Source of the DNA: JBFWWW01 sp050245975 | GTDB taxonomy: Bacteria; Pseudomonadota; Alphaproteobacteria; Rhizobiales; Hyphomicrobiaceae | Assembly: GCA_050245975.1 (NCBI GenBank) | Contig: JBFWWW010000038.1 | Span: forward strand, 1 to 24,791 | DNA: 24,791 nucleotides | Reading direction: 5' to 3' | Shown here: piece after piece, positions 7,489 to 14,625 of the stretch | Layout: every line of letters begins with the position of its first letter | How positions within the stretch are numbered: the stretch's first letter is position 1 | Made by a program: the position numbers and the translations under genes | The notes under the pieces: generated by a model | Told to the model about the DNA's origin: nothing | Database searches by the model: none | What the model saw: the letters and a program-made list of their open reading frames with translations, nothing else

Positions 7489-9072
7489 ATGACGCAGGCC
7501 GTCCTACCCGCCCACCTTCCCCTTCGGCGTGTGTCCGATTTCTCGCCAGGTCAGGTCGGCGTCCTCTTTTTCGTTCTGCTGCTGCTGGTGTCGATCCCGC
7601 TGTGGACCCACCCGCTGCCGCCGCTGTCGGACTACGTCAATCATCTCGCCCGCATGCATGTCATCGCGCGCGGCGCGGCCGACCCCGACCTCAGCCGCTA
7701 CTACCAGATCCAGTGGGCCATCATTCCCAACGTGATGATGGACGTGATCGTGCCGCCGCTGGCGCGCATGATGCGTGTCTATCTGGCCGGCCAGGTCTTC
7801 ACCTTCCTCACCTTCGCGCTGATCGTGTCGGGCATGCTGGCCCTGCATCGCGCGCTTTTCGGGCGCTGGTCGGTGGTGCCGTTCATCGCCATGCCGCTGC
7901 TTTACAACTACGTCTTCCTCGTCGGCGTGATGAACTACATCTTCGGCATCGGGCTGACGCTGTGGGCCCTGGCGGCGTGGATCTGGCTGCGCGACCGCGC
8001 CTGGCCCTGGCGCATGGCCGCCGCCACGCTGTTCGTGATCGCGCTCTTCTTCTGCCACCTGTTCGCCGTCGGCCTTTATGCGCTCGGCCTGCTGGCCTGG
8101 GAGCTGTGGCGCCTGTGGCAGCTGCGCGACCGTCCGCTGCTGCCGAGCCTGATCGACTTCTGCGCCAGCGGCATTCCGCTGCTGCCGGTGGTCCCGCTGC
8201 TGCTGGCCAGCCCGACCATGCAGCTGGCCACCGACATGAGCTGGGAGCCGCGCGGCAAGATCGACGGCCTCATGTATGTCATCGAGGTCTATTCCGACAT
8301 CGTGGCCTTCGCCATGACCGCCATCATCGCCGCCGCCGCGGTCTGGGTCGTGCGGCGCAATCTGATGCGCATCCACCCCTACGGCGCGGTCCTGGCCGTT
8401 GTCGGCGTCGTCATCTATCTCGCCATGCCGCGCATCCTGTTCGCCAGCTACATGGCCGACCAGCGCCTGCCCATCGCCGTCGCCTTCATGGCGGCGAGCT
8501 GCATCGACATCCGCATGCACCACCGCCTCGTGCGGCGCGGCTTCCTCGCCGTGCTGCTGACCCTGCTGGCGGTGCGCGTCATCGAGGTGGATGCCTCCTG
8601 GTCCGACCTTTCGGTGACGACGCGCGAATTCAGGGCATCGGTGAAGCGCATCAAGCCCGGATCGAAGGTGCTCGTCGCCTATGCCGACCGCGCCTCCGGC
8701 GACGAAGTGGCCGACCTCGGCCTCGTGCACGCGGCCTGCATCGCCATGATCGAGCGCTCGGCGCTGGTGACGACGGCCTTCACCGTCGTCGGCAAGCAGA
8801 TCATGCATGTGAAGCCGGAGTTCGCCGGCTATGTCGATAGCGAGGACGGCACGCCGCCGTCGGTCGGCCAGCTCGTCCTCGATCTCGACAACGAAGACGA
8901 CGACGGCGGCCAGACGGACTACTGGCACGGCTGGCACGCGCGCTACGACTATCTCTACGTGCTGTTCACGGAGGACGACGCGCCCAATCCCTCCGCCGAC
9001 CACCTGACGCTGCTGCAGGACGGCACGCGCTTCCAGCTCTACCGCATCAACAAGGCGCCCGCACCGTCCTGA
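7489..9072 (+). CDS. Polytopic membrane protein with C-terminal soluble domain, function unknown
   Basis: The 527-aa product begins MTQAVLPAHLPLRRVS; an in-frame extension to 7345 is possible but reads as an Arg/Ala-rich stretch without a ribosome site. About nine hydrophobic helices fill residues 20-410. The first loop carries PLPPLSDYVNHLARMHVI, an acidic periplasmic loop like that of GT-C glycosyltransferases or related uncharacterised membrane proteins. After the last helix come about 120 soluble residues with an acidic patch (LDLDNEDDDGGQTDYWHGWHARYDYLYVLF, over residues 464-493). I do not recognise a named family. It follows the MFS gene by 130 nt and ends 39 nt from a convergent gene. 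A role in cell-envelope polysaccharide or lipid glycosylation is possible but only inferred. Confidence 0.85.
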   Translation: MTQAVLPAHLPLRRVSDFSPGQVGVLFFVLLLLVSIPLWTHPLPPLSDYVNHLARMHVIARGAADPDLSRYYQIQWAIIPNVMMDVIVPPLARMMRVYLAGQVFTFLTFALIVSGMLALHRALFGRWSVVPFIAMPLLYNYVFLVGVMNYIFGIGLTLWALAAWIWLRDRAWPWRMAAATLFVIALFFCHLFAVGLYALGLLAWELWRLWQLRDRPLLPSLIDFCASGIPLLPVVPLLLASPTMQLATDMSWEPRGKIDGLMYVIEVYSDIVAFAMTAIIAAAAVWVVRRNLMRIHPYGAVLAVVGVVIYLAMPRILFASYMADQRLPIAVAFMAASCIDIRMHHRLVRRGFLAVLLTLLAVRVIEVDASWSDLSVTTREFRASVKRIKPGSKVLVAYADRASGDEVADLGLVHAACIAMIERSALVTTAFTVVGKQIMHVKPEFAGYVDSEDGTPPSVGQLVLDLDNEDDDGGQTDYWHGWHARYDYLYVLFTEDDAPNPSADHLTLLQDGTRFQLYRINKAPAPS

Positions 9073-9097
9073 TCCAGCCGGGCCTGATCCAGCCGGG
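9068..9097. repeat. Perfect 15-bp tandem duplication spanning the stop codon
   Basis: CCTGATCCAGCCGGG occurs twice back to back (9068-9082 and 9083-9097). The first copy contains the TGA stop of the membrane-protein gene; the second lies in the short gap before the convergent gene's stop at 9112. It looks like recent slippage and does not alter either protein. Confidence 0.9.
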
Positions 9098-9111
9098 TTA
9101 TCCGCATCGCC

Positions 9112-9603
9112 TCAGGCGTGCGCGGAGCCGCGGAAGTCGTTGCGCAGGTACGTCGTCGAACGCGTGCCGGTGCGGAAGAACATCGGCACGTCCATCATCG
9201 CCGCCTCGACCCAGGTCTGATCGTCCTGGCGCCGCTCGACGGTCCAGCGGCGCGGGCGGGCGCCGACGCGCTCGATCTTGAGGCGCAGCGCACCCTTCAC
9301 CGCCAGCTCCAGGTATTCCATCGCCATGTCGACGCTGTCGAAGTCGTCGTGCCAGGCGCCCAGCGTCACGATGCAGGCGCCGTCCGACAGCACGATGCCT
9401 GCGTCGAACCCCTCGGCGCCCGAAGCGTGCACGCGCACATGGTCGGCACCGCTCGACAGGCGCACGCCGCCGTGGTCGCGGCAGACGCGCTCCATGCGGC
9501 GGCGGATGCGCGCCAGCGTCGCCTCGGACCACGCGCGCGGGCTCTCGCCCTCGGCGCTCCCGAGCGTCTCGATCGTCGTTGCCTGACTGGCGAAGGTCGC
9601 CAT
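9112..9603 (-). CDS. Conserved-looking hypothetical protein (163 aa)
   Basis: The product starts at the ATG at 9603, with an AGAAGG/GGCAGG ribosome site upstream. It has no signal peptide or membrane helix. The N-terminal half is charged and probably helical (WSEATLARIRRRMERVCRD). A beta-rich region follows (VRLSSGADHVRVHASGAEGFDAG, ACIVTLGAWHDDFDSVDMAMEYLELAVKGALRLKIERVG), then a C-terminus with RRWTVERRQDDQTWVEAAMMDVPMFFRTG. GC-rich third positions support a real gene. I do not recognise the family; the strands ending in LKIERVG then WTVERR suggest a small alpha+beta protein. It faces an AT-rich upstream region and is convergent with the membrane-protein gene. Confidence 0.75.
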   Translation of the reverse strand: MATFASQATTIETLGSAEGESPRAWSEATLARIRRRMERVCRDHGGVRLSSGADHVRVHASGAEGFDAGIVLSDGACIVTLGAWHDDFDSVDMAMEYLELAVKGALRLKIERVGARPRRWTVERRQDDQTWVEAAMMDVPMFFRTGTRSTTYLRNDFRGSAHA

Positions 9604-9904
9604 GATCGCCTGCCTTCTCTCGTCGCCCGCGTCGCATCTCCCGACACGGCGATTTCATGCGAGCGATCGGGTATATTCAATATGCTCCGGGAAACAGAAT
9701 TAAAATATTCCGCCGCAATACATTCAATTTGAGATAGTCTGCACGCGTTATCCGGCATCATTCGAAGGATGCGCCGCACAAGGCGGATTTATGTGTTTAT
9801 TTCAATAGCTTGATTGCGTCGTCCGGTCCGTCATGAGCGGCGATGCCTTTGAATAAAATTCTACCGATATTCAAAACCGCGCGGACATCTCCCCTCGCCC
9901 ATCC
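9604..9904. promoter_or_regulatory. AT-rich gene-free region, probable promoter of the 163-aa gene
   Basis: This 301-nt gap between two leftward genes is clearly richer in A+T than its surroundings, especially 9655-9870. An exact inverted repeat ATATT-C-AATAT is at 9673-9683, with GAGC (9661-9664) and GCTC (9684-9687) around it. It lies about 70 nt upstream of the 163-aa gene on that gene's template side, where an operator or promoter would be expected. It may be a target of the neighbouring GntR regulator. I could not fix a -35/-10 pair with confidence and saw no coding region. Confidence 0.4.
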
Positions 9905-10854
9905 CTATTCCATGATGCTCAGATAATATTTCTCGCCGAGATGGCAGTGCGCGCTGCGCCATTCCACGGGGCGGCCGTCGATGTCGTAGACGATGCGGTC
10001 GAGCTGCAGCAGCGGCGCGCCGTCCGGCAGCGCCAGGCGCTGCGCGACATCCTTTGTCGCTGCCGCCACGTTCAGCCGCTCTTCGGCCCGCGACAGGATG
10101 ATGCCGTGCCGCTGCGCCAGCACGGCGATGCGCAGCGGCACGGAGCTGACGTCCCGGACATCGGGAAACAGCGCGCGCGGCAGGCTCACCTGCTCGTCCA
10201 TGAACGGGACCTCGCCCTGCGTGCGCATGCGTTGCATGCGGATCACCGGCGCGCCGGTCTTCAGCCACAGTCTGCGCTGCTCGAGCTCGGTTGCCTCGCC
10301 GAACGACAGCGCCACGCTTACGGGCGTGCCGGTGATGCGATGTCCGTCGGCGCCGCGGATGTTGCTGAAGCGGACGGCCAGCTCGTCCGAGCTGTGGTCG
10401 AGCACGAACGTGCCGCGACCCTGCTGCCGGCTCAGCAGGTGCTCGGCCTCGAGGGTGTCGAGCGCCTTGCGCATCGTCCCCGGGCTGACGCCGAGGCTCT
10501 GCGCCAGTTCGAGCTCGTTGGGAATCGCCGCGCCGGGTTTCCAGTCGCCTGCAACGATACGCTGCACGAGAAGGTCTCTGACTTGCAGGTACANNNNNNN
10601 NNNNNNNNNNNNNNNNNNNNNNNNNNNNNNNNNNNNNNNNNNNNNNNNNNNNNNNNNNNNNNNNNNNNNNNNNNNNNNNNNNNNNNNNNNNNNTTGCGCA
10701 TCGTCCCCGGGCTGACGCCGAGGCTCTGCGCCAGTTCGAGCTCGTTGGGAATCGCCGCGCCGGGTTTCCAGTCGCCTGCAACGATACGCTGCACGAGAAG
10801 GTCTCTGACTTGCAGGTACAGCGGCCGTTTCGAGAAATGTGGCTCGGTGAGCAT
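9905..10854 (-). CDS. GntR-family regulator with UTRA domain (interrupted by assembly gap)
   Basis: Removing the gap plus one copy of its flanking repeat (227 nt in all) gives a continuous 240-aa protein. It has an N-terminal winged helix (PLYLQVRDLLVQRIVAGDWK; IPNELELAQSLGVSPGTMRK; LEAEHLLSRQQGRGTFV, about residues 10-75) and a HutC/FarR-type UTRA ligand domain (RMQRMRTQGEVPFMDEQVSLP through RIVYDIDGRPVEWRSAHCHL). The start chosen is the ATG at 10854, with CGGAG 5 nt upstream; an ATG at 10884 has no ribosome site. As printed, the gap shifts the frame because 227 is not a multiple of three, so automatic callers will split the gene. It is probably a metabolite-responsive repressor; its ligand and targets are unknown. 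Confidence 0.88.
10467..10593. repeat. 127-bp direct repeat, left copy beside assembly gap
   Basis: These 127 nt, ending exactly where the Ns begin, are identical to 10694-10820. Exact identity over 127 nt touching both sides of a 100-N gap fits unmerged contig ends sharing one assembler k-mer. It should not be read as a biological duplication. Confidence 0.95.
10594..10693. other. Assembly gap of 100 Ns
   Basis: The 100 N characters are a standard placeholder for unknown gap length. They fall inside the helix-turn-helix part of the GntR gene. Because both sides carry the same 127 bp, the true gap is probably negative in length, with no sequence missing. Confidence 0.98.
10694..10820. repeat. 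127-bp direct repeat, right copy beside assembly gap
   Basis: Identical to 10467-10593 and begins at the first base after the Ns. It codes for the same part of the GntR winged helix on the minus strand. One copy is expected in the real genome. Confidence 0.95.
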
Positions 10855-11020
10855 GGCGTCTCCGTGCGAAAATGTTGCAGTCATCGGCAGCGAAATGATC
10901 CGTGAAAATGCCGGTATCGGTTCAGGGACAACGCGTATCGACTATCAATCCTACGTTTTGTGCTATCGCGATTCTTACGGTTTGTCATGGCGAGCGCGGC
11001 GGCCGCCGCAGCCGTGCCCA

Positions 11021-11055
11021 CAAAAGAAAACGGGCCGCTGTCTTCCAGCGGCCCG
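11021..11055 (-). terminator. Strong intrinsic terminator of the psiF-like gene
   Basis: CGGGCCGCTG (11031-11040) pairs perfectly with CAGCGGCCCG (11046-11055) around a 5-nt loop. Read leftwards, the stem is followed at once by TTTTCTTTTG. A 10-bp GC-rich stem with a T-run is a textbook Rho-independent terminator, 29 nt beyond the stop codon of the secreted protein at 11085. Confidence 0.93.
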
Positions 11056-11084
11056 TCCTCGCGTACGTCGATTTTGCCGGCGGC

Positions 11085-11330
11085 TCAGCTGCCGACGGAA
11101 TCCGTCACGCACTTCTTCACGTTGGAGTCCTTGGCGGCGCCGGCGAGCTTCTTGTCCGCGGCGGCCTTCGTGCAGGTGGCCTTGGCGTCCTTCTCGCACT
11201 TGGTCATGAAGCTCGTCAGCGCGGCGCCGGCGAGCTTCTTCTCGGCGGCCTGCGCCTTGCAGGTGGCTGCCTGCGCATAGACCGACGTGGACAGCAGAAC
11301 GGCGGCAGTAACAGCGGCAAGTTTCAGCAT
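11085..11330 (-). CDS. PsiF family secreted protein, two PsiF repeats
   Basis: The 81-aa product has a signal peptide (MLKLAAVTAAVLLSTSVYAQA, cut near residue 22). Two repeats follow with conserved Cys pairs, Cys24-Cys45 and Cys53-Cys74, each 21 apart. Each repeat carries KKLAGAA, and the first has SFMTKC, as in the PsiF repeat. The family is named after a phosphate-starvation-inducible periplasmic protein of E. coli; its biochemical role is unknown. The ATG at 11330 is preferred over 11339, because AGGGAG is 9 nt before the former and touches the latter. The gene stands alone with its own terminator. I saw no obvious Pho box in the 200 nt upstream, but the search was by eye. Confidence 0.88.
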   Translation of the reverse strand: MLKLAAVTAAVLLSTSVYAQAATCKAQAAEKKLAGAALTSFMTKCEKDAKATCTKAAADKKLAGAAKDSNVKKCVTDSVGS

Positions 11331-11540
11331 AGCGATCATCTCCCTGGGGTGGCGAAGTACGACATGCCGGCGGACGCGCCGACCGGCATCACTGTGCACG
11401 GCAAATCATCATGCGTCGCATGAACGGAGGACCAACTCCGCGTTCATCCCGCATTCATCGATCCGGCCCGCCGCACCCGCCGCCGGCAGCGGATGGCAAT
11501 GGCTCGCCTGGTCCGGCACGCGCCGGCAGCTCTCGGGAGA

Positions 11541-12062
11541 CTACGGCCAGAGATGGCGCGCCCACAGGAGCGCGATCTCGTCGAGTTCCGGCTCGTCGAA
11601 ATCGATCAGGCTGCGTGACAGGCGCAGTTTGACGAACTTGTTCTGCCAGCTCCCGAGGTAGAGGTTGCTGGCCATCGGTTTGCCGCCGCGCGGAACGATC
11701 TGCGAAAACCGCGAGCACAGGAAGCGCGGCGCATCACCGACATGCATGATCTCGTCCGCGTCGTGCAGGGCCTCATCGACGTTGCTCTCGATCTCGGCCT
11801 TGGAGCGGAAGAACTCGCTCACGACCGCATCGGCCCTGATGTCGGCGGGAATAGCGCTGATCCCGAGATCGTAGGCATAGACCGTCATGTGGCGGTCGTA
11901 GGGACCCGAGTTGTAGTTGGCGCAATAGCCCCATCCGGCATTCCGGGATTCGATGTCCTCGATCTCCGGGTCCGAGAACCCTCCGATCTCCTGCGGAATC
12001 ACGAGCCCGAAGAACTGCCCCACATCACCCTCCCCCAACTGACTTTCCGTACACCACCTCAT
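11541..12062 (-). CDS. Conserved hypothetical protein, uncertain N-terminus
   Basis: From the ATG at 12062 the product is 173 aa. Its features are FGLVIPQEIGGFSDPEIEDIESRNAGWGYCANYNS, split here over two beta strands, then DRHMTVYAYDLGISAIP, a helical VSEFFRSKAEIESNVDEALHD, and NLYLGSWQNKFVKLRLS near the end. I recall unnamed proteins with this layout (IP..GGF, VYDLG.IP, FVKLR) in other alphaproteobacteria, usually with a signal peptide. None is visible here: in-frame sequence continues upstream to 12236 through LRLKLEQADGKGADCQPC, overlapping the metallophosphoesterase gene, without a good start. The gene may have lost its export signal, or may use a rare start. The ribosome site at 12062 is weak. 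Confidence 0.65.
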   Translation of the reverse strand: MRWCTESQLGEGDVGQFFGLVIPQEIGGFSDPEIEDIESRNAGWGYCANYNSGPYDRHMTVYAYDLGISAIPADIRADAVVSEFFRSKAEIESNVDEALHDADEIMHVGDAPRFLCSRFSQIVPRGGKPMASNLYLGSWQNKFVKLRLSRSLIDFDEPELDEIALLWARHLWP

Positions 12063-12180
12063 CCAGTAAAGCGGCAAAGCGCACGGCTGGCAATCGGCAC
12101 CTTTCCCGTCGGCCTGTTCGAGCTTCAGCCGCAGCGATGCGCCATCGCGTGCACGCGCCGCACGATCGGTCAGGTGCCCT

Positions 12181-13074
12181 TCACTCTGGCGGCAATTCTC
12201 GATCGTGCACCGCCTCGACGTCGCATGGGGCCGCACCGGCGCCCGGCTTGAGAGGCAGCCGCAGTACGGTTTCCGCCAGCGGCCGGCCCGTCAGAGCCCG
12301 CTCCTGCGCCGGCAGCACGTCGAGGCTCGGCCACAGTCCCGTCAGCAGGGCCGCGGCATAGCCGTCGGCATGGCCCGCAGCCCGCGTTGCCGCCGCCGCT
12401 CCGTCGTGGTCATAGTCGAGCCGGTGCGTCGACAGCACGAGCGCATCGTCCTCCACCGCGACGAGCCCGAACCAGACCTGCGCCGTGCCGTCGTTGGCGG
12501 GGATGCCGATCACGCCGGGATTGAACCAGACGCTCCCGCCGAGTTTCCTTATGAAGGGCAAGCCGCAGTGGCCGGCGACGACGATCTCGGCCTTCGCCGC
12601 GTCCAGCTCCTCGGCGATCGCCGCCCGGTCCGAGGCGAAAACGAAGCGGTTGATCTGCCTGCTGCCGCCGTGAACGACGCGAAAGCGCCACCCGCCGAAG
12701 ACAAATGCCAGCGACCTCGGCAGCCCGGCCATCCACCGCCGGCTGTCGGCGCCGACGCGCCGGTCGGCAAACGAGAACCAGTCCTTCGCCGCCCGGTCGC
12801 ACGCCGTATCCTCCGCGAACCCGCATCCGCAGTCGTCGGCGCCGGCAGCAAGCTGCTCCTCGCAGTTGCCGGCAACGACGCGACAGCCCCAGTCCCGGAT
12901 GGCGCCGATGGTCTCCTCCGGCTCCGCGCAATAGGCCACGACGTCGCCCGTGCAGATCACGTGCGTCGCATCGATGCCCAGCGCATCGGCCCGGCCGCGC
13001 AGCGCGGCGAGCGCCCGCAGGTTGGAATACGGCCCTCCGAACACGAGAAGCGACGGCGGCTGTGGCGATCTCAT
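12181..13074 (-). CDS. Metallophosphoesterase-fold protein lacking the DxH motif
   Basis: The 297-aa product retains several calcineurin-type motifs: GD (Asp44, ICTGDVVAYC), GNCEE (Asn70, in place of GNHE), VVHGG (His135) and AGHCGLPF (His169). The first motif, normally DxHGN, reads FGGPYSNLRAL (residues 12-22), so the Asp and His ligands are Gly14 and Tyr16. I recall a family of such GGPYSN proteins with the conserved DCGCGF cysteine cluster (residues 81-86 here), so this is probably a real variant and not decay. Metal content and substrate are unknown. The ATG at 13074 is preferred to an in-frame TTG at 13095. A methyltransferase gene lies divergently 170 nt away. Confidence 0.86.
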   Translation of the reverse strand: MRSPQPPSLLVFGGPYSNLRALAALRGRADALGIDATHVICTGDVVAYCAEPEETIGAIRDWGCRVVAGNCEEQLAAGADDCGCGFAEDTACDRAAKDWFSFADRRVGADSRRWMAGLPRSLAFVFGGWRFRVVHGGSRQINRFVFASDRAAIAEELDAAKAEIVVAGHCGLPFIRKLGGSVWFNPGVIGIPANDGTAQVWFGLVAVEDDALVLSTHRLDYDHDGAAAATRAAGHADGYAAALLTGLWPSLDVLPAQERALTGRPLAETVLRLPLKPGAGAAPCDVEAVHDRELPPE

Positions 13075-13244
13075 CGGCGCGTCTCTTGCCCTCAAGCGAT
13101 GGCGCAGGATAGCCCGGTTCCGGCGGTCCGCACGCCGTCATCGAGCCCGCGGAGCCCGCGATCTGACCACGAAATCGTGAAGACCATGAGCCCGCCGGCA
13201 GGCGCATGCTGCGGCCGGAATTTGGCCAAGCGGGCAGGCCGCGC

Positions 13245-13991
13245 ATGACATTCAACACGGTCGCAAAAAGCTACAGCGGCGCCGTCGACAGCTACGAGGC
13301 GGGACGTCCGAGCTATCCCGCCGCGCTGGTTGCCGCACTGCCCCTTGCCGGCGCCCGCCGTGTCGTCGAGCTCGGTGCCGGCACGGGCAAGTTCACCCGC
13401 CTCATGCTGCCGCACCTCTCCGGCAGCGGCCGCATCGTTGCGGTCGAGCCGGTGGCCGACATGGCGGCACGGCTTGCCGGCGAGCCCAAGGTGCAGGTCG
13501 TCAACAGGCCGGCATCCGACACCGGTCTGGCGACCGGCTCGGCCGACCTCGTCGTCTGCGCGCAATCCTTCCACTGGTTCGACGACGAGGCTTCGGTTGC
13601 CGAGATCGCCCGCCTGCTGCACCCGGGCGCGACGCTGGCGCTCATCTGGAACATGCGCGACAACCGCGTCGGGTGGGTCGGCGAGCTGTCGCGCCTCATC
13701 GATGTCCATGCGGGCGACACGCCCCGTCACCAGACGAAGCGCTGGGAATGGATCCTGCGCGACCCCCGCTTCCGCTTCGACCGGGAGCTGGTCGAGGCCT
13801 ATCCCCACGCCATGTCGCGCGACGGCGTCCACGCGCGCGCGCTTTCAACGAGCTTCATCGCCAGGCTTTCGAGCGCCGAGAAGCAGGCCCTGCGCGCCAG
13901 CATCGACGCCGTTCTCGATGCGCACGGCCTCGGCACAACGGGGATCACGATGCCCTACGTCTCGCACCTCTACCTGCTGACGCGGCAATAG
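13245..13991 (+). CDS. Class I SAM-dependent methyltransferase
   Basis: The 248-aa product begins MTFNTVAKSYSGAVDSYEAGRPSYP, usual for small-molecule methyltransferases of the Methyltransf_11 kind. Motif I is RRVVELGAGTGKFTRLML, followed by RIVAVEPVADMAARL (acidic end of strand 2), then SADLVVCAQSFHWFD (motif IV region) and GATLALIWNMRDN. Length and motif order are normal. An in-frame start at 13206 gives a longer, less likely N-terminus. The substrate cannot be inferred. It stands alone on the plus strand, divergent from the metallophosphoesterase gene and convergent with the dehydroquinase gene 34 nt on. Confidence 0.9.
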   Translation: MTFNTVAKSYSGAVDSYEAGRPSYPAALVAALPLAGARRVVELGAGTGKFTRLMLPHLSGSGRIVAVEPVADMAARLAGEPKVQVVNRPASDTGLATGSADLVVCAQSFHWFDDEASVAEIARLLHPGATLALIWNMRDNRVGWVGELSRLIDVHAGDTPRHQTKRWEWILRDPRFRFDRELVEAYPHAMSRDGVHARALSTSFIARLSSAEKQALRASIDAVLDAHGLGTTGITMPYVSHLYLLTRQ

Positions 13992-14025
13992 CCGCCCGGG
14001 CCGCCCGCCTTACGTCTCGCCCGCC

Positions 14026-14508
14026 TTACTGCGGCCCGCTGCGGATCGGAGCGGGCAACGCGGCAGGCAGCGCCCCGAGGAGCCGCGCGACGGCCTGCAT
14101 GGCGACGATGTAGCCATAGGGGCCCAGGCCGCAGACGACGCCCGTCACCGCGCTCGACAGTTTCGAATGGCGATGCAGCTCGTCGCGCGCATGGATGTTG
14201 GAGATGTGGACCTCGACAATGGGTCCGTCGAAGGCCTTGAGCGCGTCGTAGATCGCGACGGACGTGAACGAGTAGCCCGCCGGATTGATGATGACGGCGT
14301 CCGCGCTCTGGCGTGCGGACTGGATGAGATCGACGAGGCGTCCCTCGTGGTTGGACTGCTCGAATGTCAGGGAGGCGCCGATATGCTCGGCGAACGCGCG
14401 GCAGCTCGCCTCGATGGCCGCCAGCGTGGTCGAGCCGTAGATGTGCGGCTCCCTCACCCCCAGCAGGTTGAGATTGGGTCCGTTGAGGATCATGAGCCTG
14501 GCTGACAT
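14026..14508 (-). CDS. aroQ-like: Type II 3-dehydroquinate dehydratase paralog with altered active site
   Basis: The 160-aa product aligns without gaps over the type II dehydroquinase core. It has LNGPNLNLLGVREPHIYG (Asn12, Arg19, catalytic Tyr24), Asn75, Glu99, HISN (His101-Asn104) and Arg108. Two positions normally conserved differ: the His of the AYTH/GLTH motif is Phe81 (NPAGYSFTS), and the second arginine after HISN is His112 (RDELHRHS). Numbering here coincides with that I remember for the M. tuberculosis enzyme. AAGGA 8 nt before the ATG fixes the start. The shikimate enzyme converts 3-dehydroquinate to 3-dehydroshikimate; the substitutions suggest a catabolic or new-substrate paralog. 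It may share a transcript with the dipeptidase gene 117 nt upstream. Confidence 0.9.
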   Translation of the reverse strand: MSARLMILNGPNLNLLGVREPHIYGSTTLAAIEASCRAFAEHIGASLTFEQSNHEGRLVDLIQSARQSADAVIINPAGYSFTSVAIYDALKAFDGPIVEVHISNIHARDELHRHSKLSSAVTGVVCGLGPYGYIVAMQAVARLLGALPAALPAPIRSGPQ

Positions 14509-14625
14509 GACGGGTTCCTTCGATGACGAGGTCCGGCGCTTTGCGCGACCCGCTCGCAGCCCATGGCGCTGGAGGCGTCGCCTGGAGGCTCGAAAGCACA
14601 AATTGCTACGCTTCCCCCGCAGCGT

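Noticed and set aside
12063..12236. Longer start for the conserved hypothetical ending at 11541
   Set aside because: It would overlap the metallophosphoesterase gene by 56 nt and gives no signal peptide. The true start remains uncertain.
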